A stretch of DNA of 64,000 bases from NCBI GenBank assembly GCA_003988855.1, contig QYAI01000002.1:210341-274340 (forward strand), given 5' to 3'. Position numbers and translations under genes: made by a program. Shown one piece after another: positions 1 through 11,800 of this stretch. The first letter of the stretch is position 1. Each line of letters begins with the position of its first letter. Origin of the DNA: Arachnopeziza araneosa (Eukaryota; Ascomycota; Leotiomycetes; Helotiales; Arachnopezizaceae). The notes beneath the pieces are model-generated. The model was not told where the DNA came from. It saw only the letters and a program-made list of their open reading frames with translations, and ran no database searches.

Positions 1-123
1 GAATCGAACCCGATGGAAGATGTTGAGATTAGTGACGAGGAGTCTCGTTCGGATGGCTCGACAACTTTGAAAGAGTCGGACACTACCCTTTCCGGAGACA
101 CAAATCACGAGAGAAGACCGTAA
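1..123 (+). CDS. C-terminal end of an unidentified protein (partial)
   Basis: The first reading frame is open from the window edge to a TAA at 121-123 and gives 40 residues rich in Glu, Asp, Ser and Thr, ending in HERRP. This acidic, hydrophilic composition suits the disordered tail of a larger protein whose body lies left of the window. No family can be recognised from it. It ends tail-to-tail with the MFS transporter that follows on the other strand. It could be a chance open frame, but codon use looks coding. Confidence 0.5.
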   Translation, partial: ESNPMEDVEISDEESRSDGSTTLKESDTTLSGDTNHERRP

Positions 124-504
124 ATACATGGATACCGGCAATGGGCAAGGCACAGGCATATATGGGATCAGGCATTTTTGATGGCAATCGGTTATGGCGT
201 TTTGGATGAACTAGAAATTCATGGCAGGCAAGGGCATGAGATACCACGGGTGCATTGCATTTGCATTGGGTTAGGAACTTTGGTTTTGAGGTTTCAAACA
301 ATCACCTCGGTTTAGCGTAATATATAAATGTAGATACCCACAGAGGGACATAAGCTCCCTAACTATAAAGTAAATTTTTTTGACAAAGATATCCTTCGAT
401 ACTAATACTGTATTTTCTAAACCTGAATCTTTATGTACTCATCATATGCACCGCCAGTGTTTACTACGCCTCCTTTTTGTTCCCTCTGTTCGATAGTCCA
501 GCAC
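124..504. other. Intergenic, between convergent 3' ends
   Basis: This 381-bp A+T-leaning stretch lies between two tail-to-tail genes. It presumably holds both 3' UTRs. The short open frame on the minus strand here has no family signal. Confidence 0.6.
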
Positions 505-2675
505 TTACTTCCTCTCTCCTAACCTCGGTAGCTTTAATGGGAGGGTAATTAACACAGTGATTACACTTAAAACTACTGCCCCCACGAATGTCACCCTCAA
601 TGCCTGCGCATAGCTATCCACCACCATCTGTTCCTCCAGTCAGTATAAATTCTTGAATAAATCTAGGTGAGAAGAATCAAGTTCAAAGCTCGTGCATACA
701 ACGACAAATCCGAAGCAAGAAGAAATAAGAAAAGGAAAAAATGGAAAACCATACCTCTCTGTAAACCCCATCCAAGAATCTGATAGCCTGAACACTCTTC
801 CTCACCTGCTGAATAACACTTTCCGCATCTGGCCCAACGACGTTGATCGATAAGTAGTGGTATAAAGCGTTTTGCAGTACAAGAGACGAGAGCGCAACGC
901 CGAAAACCATACCGATGGAGCGCCAGAGGATGAGCGTTGATGTTACGACGGCTTGTTCGGCTTGTGGGGAAACGGCGAGGACGGCCATGAATGTGGCTGG
1001 GAACACTGTTCCTGGTTAGCATTTTGCTGCTAGATGGGAGTGGTAAAAGTGGAAATTGAAGAATGAAGAAGGAGGAAACGTACAGAATCCTTGACCTATG
1101 CTAGATGGGATGATAAAGAGTAGGTATGCCCAGTCTGGAAGACCGCGCTGCAGGCATGATAAAGCTGTTGTACCGATGACGAGGAATATTACACCGAGCA
1201 CCAATAGCCATTTTGTTTGTTTAGTCCATACTATGAGGAATCCTGTTGCGGTTCCTATGCTAGAAGCAGCAATAGAGGGGACTACAAGACGGAGCCCTGA
1301 ACTGGTTGCGCTCTCGAGGAGGACAGCTTGAAAGTAAAGAGGAATGTTGAAGGTTACGGCGTTGGCGATGATCGCTCCGATGCTGTTCCCCAGGATGAGT
1401 CCGGCGCGTGGGTTACGAATGATGAGTTTGAGAGGCATGATGGGAAGGTCGACTTTGGATTCAACGTATATAAAGGTGGGGAAGGCGAAGGCAAAAAAGA
1501 TGAGAGAGGATATAACTATTGGGTGAGACCAAGGATAGACGTTTCCTCCGAGATTCTAGATTTTTTGTTAGTAACGCAACGGGGAAACGGGAAATCTCGC
1601 TTACAAGTCCAAGAATCAAAGAGGTGATGGATGTTGTCAGGAGAAATGACCCTTTGAAGTCAAACACCTTCATTGCTTCCAGCAGAGTCTTTTTCTCCAC
1701 ACCTTCAGATAATCCTAATTTCCGAGGAACTGTAAAGACAGCAATGCCTAGACAGATAATCAAGAAAGGAACTTGAATTCCAAACTCCCACCTCCAACCA
1801 AGAGAATCAGCAATAGCACCACCTAGAGCTGCTCCTGCGGCTGAGCCAACCCCGAAAATAATATTTATGTACGATTGATAAATTCCACGAATCTGTATTG
1901 GAACTAGATCGCTCGTGATAATTGACCCCATACTTAACATTCCTCCAGCACCAAGTCCACATAAAGCTCTTGCAAGGATGAAACTTGTCATGCTCTGGGC
2001 AAGAGCACACCAGACTGTAGCGAATGTGAAAACAATCATTGTGAAGATATATGGTGGCTTTCGTCCAATGGTATCGGATAGACGTCCGAATAAGGGCTGG
2101 AAGCTGGTAGATGTGAGAAGGAAGGCGGTTGATAACCACGATGCGCTATTGGAGCTCTGGAAATACGAAGTAATGACCGGGTGGCTGGAGACCATAATCG
2201 TCATGTCGAAACACGAGATGAAATAGGCAACCAATATTCCTCCAAATATGAGCCAGAACTTGCTAACACTGCAGCCTGCGAGAAATGGGGACTTCGGTTC
2301 CACATCCTCATCGTCTGCTTCCTGGATAATATCCTGAATACTACCAACTGTGCTTGCCTTGGATTTTCTCCGTAGACTGGCTTGAGCAGTTGGTGTAAGG
2401 CTTGCTTTGGCGCCGCTATATCTCCTAGGTCCCCTAAGCATTGCAACTTCCTGGGATTCAGGCTCTATTCCTAAGCCTGTAGAGATGGACTCTGATCTGG
2501 AAATCAAGTTGTCGAACTCATTGTCCCCAATTTCTCGGTCATCGTCGCTCTCGTCAATCACTGCTGATTGACTGGAAGAATCTCCATTGCTTGCAGCGAG
2601 AAGAGCTGTTCTCTCATTGATGCCATTCCCGTTATTTCCCGTCCCCTCTTCATGAAGATCTTGGTCTATCGCCAT
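505..2675 (-). CDS. MFS transporter, vacuolar basic amino-acid type (Vba/Fnx-like)
   Basis: Four exons in transcription order, 2675-1605, 1555-1084, 1005-755 and 627-505, join in frame to 638 residues. The first intron contains a perfect TACTAAC branch site. The N-terminal ~125 residues are hydrophilic and acidic, with a dileucine-type ERTALL motif like those that sort proteins to the vacuole. After that come the MFS signature loop (PLFGRLSDTIGRKP, around residue 195) and many membrane segments. The last exon supplies a final hydrophobic helix (VTFVGAVVLSVITVL) and a short basic tail, consistent with the 14-helix DHA2 group to which yeast Vba1 and fission yeast Fnx1 belong. The likely role is proton-coupled import of basic amino acids or drugs into the vacuole. 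Substrate is inference; MFS membership is firm. Confidence 0.85.
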
Positions 2676-3481
2676 TGTACTTTGGATTTATCAAGCAGCA
2701 TGAAAAGAAGACGGCGAAATGGTTGCTATAAGTTGCCACGAGGCTTAGAGCCAAAGAATGGGATGGGTGACAGGGTGCGGTGAGATAGCACAAAAACAGT
2801 CATGCGGCCTGGAGGTTAAAATGACGAATCTGTTTGTTACTGCGTTTGTTCTTCACGTACTCCGATATAGGATGTGACGGAGAAGTTCTGATGGAGCCAA
2901 GATATGCAAAATTCCAATACATGAGGAGGACAGAATATAATGAAGAGGCAGAAGGAGAAGAGAAAACGAGCGACAGGCAGTGGGGAGACTGCGTGAACTG
3001 CATGCTGCTTGCAGCTACCCTACCTCGAGAAATTGATCCGCTGCCGGTGACCCACAACCGCATCTGCATTCCGCTTGCCCATCTAGGAATGGTCGTGCAT
3101 GACGAATTTCAAGCCTCAGAATCGATTTTGCCTCTATCTCGAGTGATATACTGAAAGTATCCTTGGCGGAGTTGAACTTGTTCCTGAGGCCACAACGAAG
3201 AGGAGACAGGACTAAAGAATGGTAGGATGGGAAAGACGCAAGAAACGAGAGCTCGAGGAACTTTTTTCTTAGCTCCGAAACGGCTCCGATCCGATAAGGA
3301 CCCTTATCGCGAAGCTACCCCTGCCCACCCCACTTCTGGACTGGACTTTGCCCCATCCCTGTTTCGTTGCGTTATTGTCGATATTCTTAACTCTCTTGAT
3401 AAACAATCGAGTACGTTGCCTTGATGCACTTGATGCCCATATTGATGGATTATTGCAACTGCCGTTTGATAAGTTACAGCC
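2676..3481. promoter_or_regulatory. Shared upstream region of divergent MFS and amidotransferase genes
   Basis: These 806 bp separate two genes transcribed away from each other and must hold both promoters and 5' leaders. Open frames inside it show no protein-family features. I see no clear TATA element or other named site. Confidence 0.5.
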
Positions 3482-4370
3482 ATGCCCTCACTCCCTCTCC
3501 GAATTGCTATTCTTGAATGTGACTCTCCCCTCACCGGAACACAAACTAAATACGGTGGTTATGGTACGCATATTCCCCTTTTCTTGAAACAAACCAGTTC
3601 TTCGTAAATCAGTTCTTCAGGATTCTCAACAGCCTAACTAACAAGTGTTCAGGCGGCGTTTTCACGGCTCTTCTGCTCGCCGGCGCTTCCTCCTTAACAC
3701 CTCCACTACCCGCCTCATCCCTCAAAATCACTTCATACGACGTAGTTTCCGCTAAAGACTATCCATCTCTGGCCGATGTCGACGCGATCCTCATAACTGG
3801 CTCACGGTACAACAGCTACGACAACGACCCCTGGATAGTGAAGCTTGTAGAATTTGTTAAAAGCGTACTGGAACAGAGGAGAGTAAGGGTGGTAGGCGTG
3901 TGCTTCGGCCATCAGATTGTGGGACGGGCAATGGGAGTCAAGGTCTATAAGAGTGACAAGGGATGGGAAATCAGTGTTACAGCTGTTGATTTGACGAAAC
4001 GGGGTCAGGAGATCTTTGGAAAGACGGCTCTTGTGAGTGCCTCCGTGTTAGATTTCAGAGTGCAGACTAACAGTCATAGGCACTACATCAAATGCATAGA
4101 GATATAGTGTATGAATACCCAGAAGGCACGGAGGAGTTAGCATACACCGACAAATGCAAAGTTCAGGGGATGTATATTTCTAAGAGAGTGATTACAGTTC
4201 AAGGGCATCCAGAATTTAATGAAGAGATTGTGAGGGAGCTGGTGGAGGCGAGACATGATAGTGGGTTGTTTAATGACGAGTTGTATAAGGATGCGATCGC
4301 TAGAGTAGATAAGTATCAAGACGGAACGGTAGTCGCTCAAGCGTTCTTGAAATTTTTACTAGAAGAATAG
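3482..4370 (+). CDS. Class I glutamine amidotransferase-like protein
   Basis: Exons 3482-3563, 3653-4032 and 4080-4370 give 250 residues. The start is the ATG before PSLPLRIAILECD, the usual first strand of this family. The nucleophile-elbow motif GVCFGHQIVGRAMG contains the catalytic Cys, and the histidine of the catalytic triad lies in VQGHPEFNEEIV near the C-terminus. LHQMHRDIVYEYP matches the fungal GMP-synthase-like amidotransferases (YLR126C type). There is no partner synthetase domain, so it is a free-standing amidotransferase or peptidase-like protein, probably cytosolic. The first intron has a CTAACTAACA branch site. It converges on the S1/P1 nuclease gene. The physiological substrate is unknown. 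Confidence 0.88.
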
Positions 4371-4698
4371 GAGACAAATACACAAGTTCAACTATGCTTG
4401 AAGACGGGAGACGGATATTTAGACTTAAAGCAGACTTCAACCAACGGCTTAAGTTCCTTGCTGCTGGTTTTTGACATCTCTAAACCAATAGGTCCGCCAA
4501 ATAGAGCATGGTTTACGTTTCATCTTACTAAGGCTCCTATACTCAAAGCTCATGTTATCTCAGGTATTGGCAACACTATGACTTGCGAAAAAACAACCAT
4601 GTTACTAAATCCCCCCCCAAAAAACCCGCGTTGATACAACTAAAATAACACTAAACAGTTGGGTATTCTATATACGTTTGACATAATTTGACAAACCT
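4371..4698. other. Intergenic, between convergent 3' ends
   Basis: This 328-bp stretch lies between the amidotransferase and nuclease stop codons and includes short C- and A-runs. The small open frame here looks non-coding. Confidence 0.6.
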
Positions 4699-5782
4699 TT
4701 ACAGTTCATCTTGTACTACGGTCTGAAGAGCTTCAACGATGAGATCCAACCATTTGGCAAGCCTAGTCTTAATTAGCATATGGTCCTTTGTCTTAGAATA
4801 TTACTCACCTATAACCAGCCTTTGCAACCTGTAACTGAATAACTGGAATGTTACATTCATAATAATCCAAACTCAACTCCTGCCCCTGAAGCGCCTCTAC
4901 CCCATCCGGCAGCACTGTCGTGCAAACAAATGCATTCGCCTCCTCTGCCCACCTCAGACTCGACATTACAGGGTCAATCAAATCAATACCGTCGAGCCAA
5001 CTATCAGCAATATCTTGATAGACGCCATAATTTATAGCATCAATGAGAGTAGCAGCCCACTTTTGGGCATAAAAGAGAGAGTAGCCCCCAATAAGCTTCT
5101 CAGGCATATCGGTGTCCCAAACGTGGTGGAGATTCGTGGCTTTGCCTGAGAAATTGACGGAAATCCCATTCCCGCCAATATTGAGGGCTTCGTCATGAAG
5201 AGGTTGGTGGATGTCCCCGACAAACTGATAATCTCACGTTAGAGCCTACGAATCAGGGGCAACAAGCCAGAGCTACCTACGTGGATAATAAACTAAGAGA
5301 CGATCAGCTTAAGCTTCATAAATATCGAGGAAACTCACTTTCGCGGCCTGATTCCTCTGCCAGAACGGCAAAGCAGGATCTAACAAGCGCGAGGTCTACT
5401 CTCATCAGTTTTCATCCTCTCAATGTTTCACCCAACCACTTACATAATTCGCGATCGCCCCAAGGATACACCCTTTCTCTCCGCAATCCCTAGAATACCT
5501 AACCTCACATTTCAAAGGTGGATCATCTTCAGCATCAATATAATGAAAAGGCGCCGAAAAACGCCCCGCTGCTGTGTACCGGAACGAATCCGCCCACGTA
5601 GCGACGTTGGCGAGATAGGACGGTGTGCTATTGTAGAGAAGGGTTTGGAAGTATGCCTCTGTGGTGGGAGAGACGAAGTTTGAAGCGACGTAGGCTACGG
5701 TTTGGTGGCCTAGAGAACCCCAGGCAAATGTGGTGTTGGGGAGCAGGCTGAGAACTGCAATGGTAGGGAGTGACAATTTCAT
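4699..5782 (-). CDS. Secreted S1/P1-type zinc nuclease
   Basis: Five exons, 5782-5444, 5395-5339, 5292-5281, 5224-4809 and 4762-4699, give 295 residues, the normal family length. The start is the ATG before KLSLPTIAVLSLLP, because this gives a 20-residue signal peptide cut just before Trp21, the mature N-terminus that ligates zinc in P1 nuclease. All ligands are present at P1 spacing: Trp21, His26, Asp65, His80, His136, Asp140, His146, His169 and Asp173 (mature numbers 1, 6, 45, 60, 116, 120, 126, 149 and 153). The third exon is only 12 nt and encodes FIIH with ligand His136. The enzyme cuts single-stranded DNA and RNA and releases 5'-nucleotides outside the cell, for phosphate and nucleotide scavenging. 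Confidence 0.92.
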
Positions 5783-6182
5783 TTTACCGCAATAAGAGTT
5801 TTGTCGCGTGAATGATGAAAAGAGTGTTAGTGAAGAGGAAATGAAAGAAAAAGGGCGAAAATGATTGTTTATTTTGAAGTCAAGGAAAACGGATGACCTG
5901 AATGGAGACCAGCTGATTTGGGAGTGGTTTTGTTTCGATTGGTTGCCGTTGTCAGGCGACGGAACCAACTAGCAGGGCACGTTGCATCAGCTTAGGCGAC
6001 CTCGCGAACTCACTCAATTATTCAAGATCCAAGATTCATTTATACAACAGAAGCGTGAGCGGTATTTTTATCTGTGCAGCTAGAGAACATACGGAGATTT
6101 CTATCTCTTACATCTTTATATTGTACATTTTGTATTTTCATACACATTATACTACAGTTTGGTCGTACACTAGCCTTCTAGC
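5783..6182. promoter_or_regulatory. Upstream region of the S1/P1 nuclease, 3' flank of ATP25
   Basis: This 400-bp stretch lies between two genes on the same strand. The frame of the nuclease stays open upstream of its signal peptide up to 5968, but those residues are hydrophilic and would bury the signal, so they are taken as leader. Confidence 0.5.
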
Positions 6183-8390
6183 TCAACTGCATTGTTGCCA
6201 TATCAGAACAAACTCGTTATTAGCTTTGTTAGGGTCTTCAGCGTCCTCCTCTATGCTAGGTTCTGCAACCTCTAGGCAACGTTTGACCGCCATTCCAACT
6301 TCGCCTTGCAGCTCGATAGAAGGCAGTTCTTGTTTCAACTCTGGGATCCAGTTTCGTATCACCGTCATGCATGCTGTCTGGTTTTTGGTAAAGGCGACGA
6401 TGGCAAACATGAAAGCATACATTGTCGCTGATTGAGGTTGGTTGTGTTGGGGAGCCATTCGGAAAATCTCCCAGAATTCTTGCCAGTGGTTGTTTCTGGC
6501 GTACAGATCCATTAATTTTATCCTCGACTCGTCTCTAAAGAGAGGTAGGTCGACAGACTTTATAAGTACATGAATTCGTTTTTGGATCAATGGCATAGGG
6601 ACACTGAGTAAATCAAAGGTATCATCGCTCTTGAACACGGAGCCTGAATGAAAATTTTGAGGACCATCACTAGGCGAAGTGATCTCTTGTAGGGCTATAA
6701 ACATATCCTCCGTAAGGACTTCTAGACCCTGATCGTGCATTGTATGCAAAATCTGGCTGGCTCTCTCTGTCGCTTCCAAGGAAGGGCCATAGAAGTTATT
6801 CTCCTTCCTGTGTGGTAAGAGGATACTGCGAAGGAGATACATGCAAGACGGCCTGGTCAATCTGACACCAAGATATTGCAGTTCGTGGAAAAGTTCCAAC
6901 ATTCTCTCGTTATTATAGCCCGGATGTTCAACTTCACGGCCATAGTAGAGCAGCCAAATTTTCATCTCGGCAGCAAGTGATGTGGAACGGCTGGGAATAG
7001 TCTCGTAGAAGAGTCTTAGGAACTGGGTCGATTCGCAATCAGCATCATTGATGCCAAGAAGCTCCCTGGCCTGATTCTGAGGAACGCTCTGGAGGTATTG
7101 TTTCATGACATCAAGCAGAAAATCTCTCGATTTCTCACCTTCTAGTCTAGGAATTTGCTCGCTACATTCAGACACGACATCTTTTACTCTCTCATAATCG
7201 CCGGAGTCTAGCAGTATCAGGAGACCTTCTCGAATGTCTCCAATGTCAAGTTCTCTTGGAGGGATGGTGGTTGATTGCTGAACTGGAAATCCTGTTTCGG
7301 GAAATTTGTGGTTCTCCAGTTGAAAGCGACGAGCCAAAGTGTGAAATCCTCGGGCTTGTCCAACTCCCGAAACCCCTCTTGTCGGGTCATCAATTGTTGT
7401 ATTCTTGGATTGAGTATCCAACGACACAGGTTGCTCTTCAGCTAGAGAAGCACCGATGTCTTCTCTATTGTACTGAGCTCCTCGCTTGAGTATACCATTC
7501 CATAGCTTCTCTAGCTCGATCTCTTCTCTTTTTTCTTCAGTGAGGAGCTGCACAACCAACCTTATCCCTTCTGTTCGGCGTCCAAAGCCGATGAAGTCTT
7601 GTGGTGGTGTTATTTCTGAGGCCCCTTCTGCTTCCTGAACGATGCCGACATCCACACAGACCCATCCCGTCCGAATTCCATCATCGGTATTTTCTTCGGT
7701 GCCACCAAGGAGTTTCGTTCGTTTGGCTTTCCGGCGCAATTTTAGTTTTAACTCATTTCTTCCTAACAACCCGTCGGCACTTGGCCGAAGCTTATAGTTA
7801 CTCCTAAACCACCGACATAATCGATCAGCGGATACATGGAGGTGCTTTTCACTCCGAGCAGTTCCAATGACCATTATTAGATTCGCTCCTAACGCTGGTG
7901 GTGGGTCGAGTTTTCGTAGATCTAAAAGTGAAAGATTATCGAGACCAAGATCGATGGATAATTGCTGGAGTAGAGGCTGGAGAATAGGCGGTGGAGCTTC
8001 CGGAAGTTCTGGTATCTCTTGACGTTGCGGTATTTGGCGTGTAGGTTTTTGAGAGGCTTCAACTTGAAGGTACCATGGTTGTGCTGAGACCGAGGTTTGT
8101 TCCAGAATCTCTTCAACAGCTATTGACTCATGGATAGCATCCCTATCAACAGCTCCACCCTCGTCTTTAGTCTCCTCTTCTCTCTTGATCTGGGATATGG
8201 TTCTTCGGTCATCATTTGCGAGCTGCGACGAGTGCCGACTTTGTCGAAACGAAATGGAGCCACGCAACGCACTGAAAAGTAAGGGTTCTGAAGCTCGAAT
8301 TGATGGCCCAGCCAAGGAAACAAAGTTATTTAGTAGAGACAATCGACAAGTCGCACATGTCGTTACAGCCAAAACTCTGCCGACAACCAT
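6183..8390 (-). CDS. ATP25: Mitochondrial ATP synthase assembly protein Atp25
   Basis: An uninterrupted frame of 735 residues. The first ~60 residues are basic and poor in acids (a mitochondrial targeting sequence). Residues ~150-290 carry a RsfS/DUF143 fold: NLSLLDLRKLDPP, then NLIMVIGTARSEKHLHVSADRL and later GWVCVDVG. The C-terminal ~400 residues are helical and match the part of Atp25 that stabilises the mRNA of ATP synthase subunit 9 in yeast. In yeast the precursor is cleaved into the RsfS-like half, which acts on the mitoribosome, and the mRNA-stabilising half. It lies head-to-head with RPO41, 473 bp away. Identification is firm; the cleavage here is by analogy. Confidence 0.9.
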   Translation of the reverse strand: MVVGRVLAVTTCATCRLSLLNNFVSLAGPSIRASEPLLFSALRGSISFRQSRHSSQLANDDRRTISQIKREEETKDEGGAVDRDAIHESIAVEEILEQTSVSAQPWYLQVEASQKPTRQIPQRQEIPELPEAPPPILQPLLQQLSIDLGLDNLSLLDLRKLDPPPALGANLIMVIGTARSEKHLHVSADRLCRWFRSNYKLRPSADGLLGRNELKLKLRRKAKRTKLLGGTEENTDDGIRTGWVCVDVGIVQEAEGASEITPPQDFIGFGRRTEGIRLVVQLLTEEKREEIELEKLWNGILKRGAQYNREDIGASLAEEQPVSLDTQSKNTTIDDPTRGVSGVGQARGFHTLARRFQLENHKFPETGFPVQQSTTIPPRELDIGDIREGLLILLDSGDYERVKDVVSECSEQIPRLEGEKSRDFLLDVMKQYLQSVPQNQARELLGINDADCESTQFLRLFYETIPSRSTSLAAEMKIWLLYYGREVEHPGYNNERMLELFHELQYLGVRLTRPSCMYLLRSILLPHRKENNFYGPSLEATERASQILHTMHDQGLEVLTEDMFIALQEITSPSDGPQNFHSGSVFKSDDTFDLLSVPMPLIQKRIHVLIKSVDLPLFRDESRIKLMDLYARNNHWQEFWEIFRMAPQHNQPQSATMYAFMFAIVAFTKNQTACMTVIRNWIPELKQELPSIELQGEVGMAVKRCLEVAEPSIEEDAEDPNKANNEFVLIWQQCS

Positions 8391-8863
8391 GGCTGCTTGC
8401 TCTTTTAGATCACTTAATATTCTTCCTTCAACTGCAGGTCAGGGTTGGAGAAAATTATACGGCAACCGAAACTGCCAGAAAATTTCAATGCAATGTCGAC
8501 TACATTTCTTCTTCTTCTCTAACATGTCGCAACAAAGCAATTCTCATATGAAAAAAGCCCAAATCTCATCAATCATGATCAGATTTCTTACCTACTCTCT
8601 CTCCGTGGTTCAGACTTGACACGTGATGCAGTGTGAAAAGGGGTAAGGGGTTTGGCTAACTGACTACGGCGGATAGTAGATACCCTGATAGCTCTTTGTA
8701 GATTCTAAAATTTTGCTTCACATCCCATTGACGACCACGCGACACCTTTTCGAATGGCCTTGTATTATTCTATTTCATTCCGTTCTATTGTACACTCGCT
8801 GTTATGACTACCTTGATAATATCTGTTTCATAGTACCCTCTTGTTTGTACAATACATTTCAAA
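8391..8863. promoter_or_regulatory. Bidirectional promoter between ATP25 and RPO41
   Basis: These 473 bp separate two start codons pointing away from each other. Both products act in mitochondrial gene expression, so joint control from this segment is likely, though not shown. I could not assign a specific factor site. Confidence 0.6.
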
Positions 8864-11800
8864 ATGCTTGTTCGAGCTGCGCGCCGAACGGCCTACCTGC
8901 AGTCGATTCGACCCCGAGTGCCTTGCGAAGTATGCCATTCATGGCTTCATTCAACACGAAATGGAACTCGAAGTCATCGAAGGAATGTATCAATTGGCTC
9001 GGCATCTCAAGGAGTGGTATTGGGACAGAGGTTAAACCCAAAAGATACTTCCGATACTCGGCCCCGTCGGACTATGGCAACTGCCCTCTCCACCCTGAGA
9101 CCGATAGATGATATCCCATTCGAGAATATGGGTCATCTTCCACCTCCTCCACCGAGCTCCCAGAGTCTAGATGGTTATGGCACCAGACATATCAATAATT
9201 TCTTGATGGAGGAGTCGCATCTTTATATTGGCGATCCAATGGAGAACGTATCACGCATTCGACCTGGGAAAGTAGGCGTGAGCGGCAATTTTACCGAAAT
9301 AAAAGCAGTGTACGATGCTTGCTTGCAAGTTGGGAGATTGGAGCGAGCTTCCCTCATTTTGAAGAGACTTTGCTCTATACCTGGCCTGACTGCTGAGGAC
9401 CACCTGGTTTTACACAAACAGTATATTCGGGCAGCTGTTGACGAAATCACGTTCAATCCCACACGTACTTTGATGCAAGATTTGCATAAATGGTTTGAGC
9501 TGCAAGTTCGAATGCAGAGTATGCCTCAAGACTCGGAAATGTTGGCGTATATGGTCAAGGTATCCCTTCAAGAAGAACATAGTCGGAAAAAGCGACTCGT
9601 ACGACGATACATGGATATGCTCGATGAAGATAGTGCTTTGCAAGTGCTGGATGCGGGTATCTTCTCCGCCTTCGAGATGAATCAACTAACCCAAATATAT
9701 ACCAAATATAATTTCGCCACTGCCATGGAAGATGTATATGATGAGAATGCATCTTTGACCTTGGACGACGCGGAGTTTGATGGTATCAGTATGTCTACCG
9801 ACGCCGCAACTGTTCGTCCCACACCTCAAAAAGGCTTGGGACTGAGCTCTCTTAAGAAAGCACTCTCTCTATTTTCAAGTCTTCCCAACCAAGGTATCGA
9901 CATTACGTCAGCAGATCCACAGACACGACGAGAAATACAAAAGCGTCTCGAAGATGACGCTGTCGAAGCTGCAGTTGAGAGGTGGAGAGATGAGTCTTTG
10001 CACTTGACAAAGATGGGACTGAACGGGGTTCTACAAACCAAATCTTTGGGTGCCCGGATGTGGAAGTGGCAATTGGCTCTGGAAAGTCACCTAACAGAGG
10101 AATTGAAAAAGGTGGAAGAGTCTGAACGGGCGTATCCTAAAACTTCAGAAGACTACGATCGCTGCATGTACGGACCACTTTTGCGAGTCCTACCTCCCAA
10201 GAAAATGGCAGCAGTGACGATTCTCTCGGTTATGAACCTGTTGGGAACTACGGGAAAGTCAAACAGCGTCCCACTTGCCGCCATCCTCATGGCAATTTCT
10301 CACAGCGTCGAGGATGAAAACTCAGTTGAAGTGGCACACAAAATGGCCAGAAAAAACCAGCTGCCCAAATCAGTTCAAAAGCGAATAACCCCAGAATATC
10401 TCAAAAAATTGTCTCTTACTCGAGGACCAGGAATGGCCACCCACTTAGTGAGCCACTTAGCCTCCCTTTACGCATCACCTGGAGATGCGCCACAGGCATG
10501 GCCTCAGAATTTGCAAGCGAAAGTCGGTGCTATTCTTATGTCGTCGTTAATTGAAGTAGCAAAAGTCCCTTGTACTGTGACACACGCGGAGACAAAGGAG
10601 CAAGTCGTACAACTGCAACCAGCATTTTTTCATGCCCTCCAGTACAAGAAGGGCAAACGGATAGGTGTCATCAGTTTGAATGAAGCTCTAACTGAGCAGC
10701 TCAAACGAGAACCAGTACACAGCCTTCTAGCGAAGCAACTACCTATGCTTGTAGCACCCGATCCGTGGACAGGCTTCAATACCGGTGGCTTTATTTCTCA
10801 TCCTGCGAAAATAATGCGCATCAAATCTGGTGATAAGGACCAGCGGCAATATGCTGAAGCGGCCATAGGGCAGGGAGATATGTCAATCACCTTTCGAGGT
10901 CTAGATGTTCTCGGCAAAACATCATGGCGAATCAACAAACCAGTTTTTGATGTTATGTTAGAAGCTTGGAACTCAGGAGAACCAATTGCCAATATAGCTC
11001 CTGAGAATCCAAAACTGGTTATACCACCAGAACCGCCGTTGTCGAAAAATCCTTTGGAGAGAGGTCGTTGGATAAGAGCTGTGAAACTTGCTGAGAACCA
11101 ACGGAATGGCTTTCACTCTCAACGTTGTTTTCAAAACTTCCAGTTAGAAATAGCGCGAGCTTTGAGAAATGAAGTCTTTTATTTCCCACACAACATCGAT
11201 TTCCGCGGGAGGGCCTATCCAATCCCTCCCTATCTCAACCATATCGGTGCGGATCATTGCAGAGGCATTCTGATGTTTGGCGAAGGTAAAGAACTCGGTG
11301 CAAAAGGTTTGAAGTGGCTCAAAGTACAGTTGGCCAATGTTTATGGTTTTGATAAGGCCAGTCTGTCAGAGCGTGAAGAATTTACGATGAAACATTTGGA
11401 CGACATCTACGATTCTGCTCTGCATCCTTTGACCGGAAAGAGATGGTGGCTAGAAGCTGAAGATCCCTGGCAATGCTTGGCTGCTTGCATAGAGATTAGA
11501 AATGCATTGCAGTTGCCGGAGCCGGAGAAATTCATTTCGCATCTGCCAGTCCACCAAGATGGAACTTGCAACGGACTTCAGCATTACGCTGCATTAGGAG
11601 GAGACATCTCAGGGGCAAAACAGGTCAATTTAGAACCTGGAGACAGGCCTGCTGATGTTTACACAGCGGTTGCGGACCTTGTGAAGGAAAGCGTTGCTAA
11701 AGAGAGTGCGATGGGAAATCCGGTTGCGAAGTACATGGAGGGCAAGATTACTCGAAAGACTGTAAAGCAAACCGTTATGACGAATGTTTATGGCGTCACC

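Noticed and set aside
5783..5968. Longer N-terminus for the S1/P1 nuclease
   Set aside because: It would place 62 hydrophilic residues before a perfect signal peptide and the mature N-terminal Trp.
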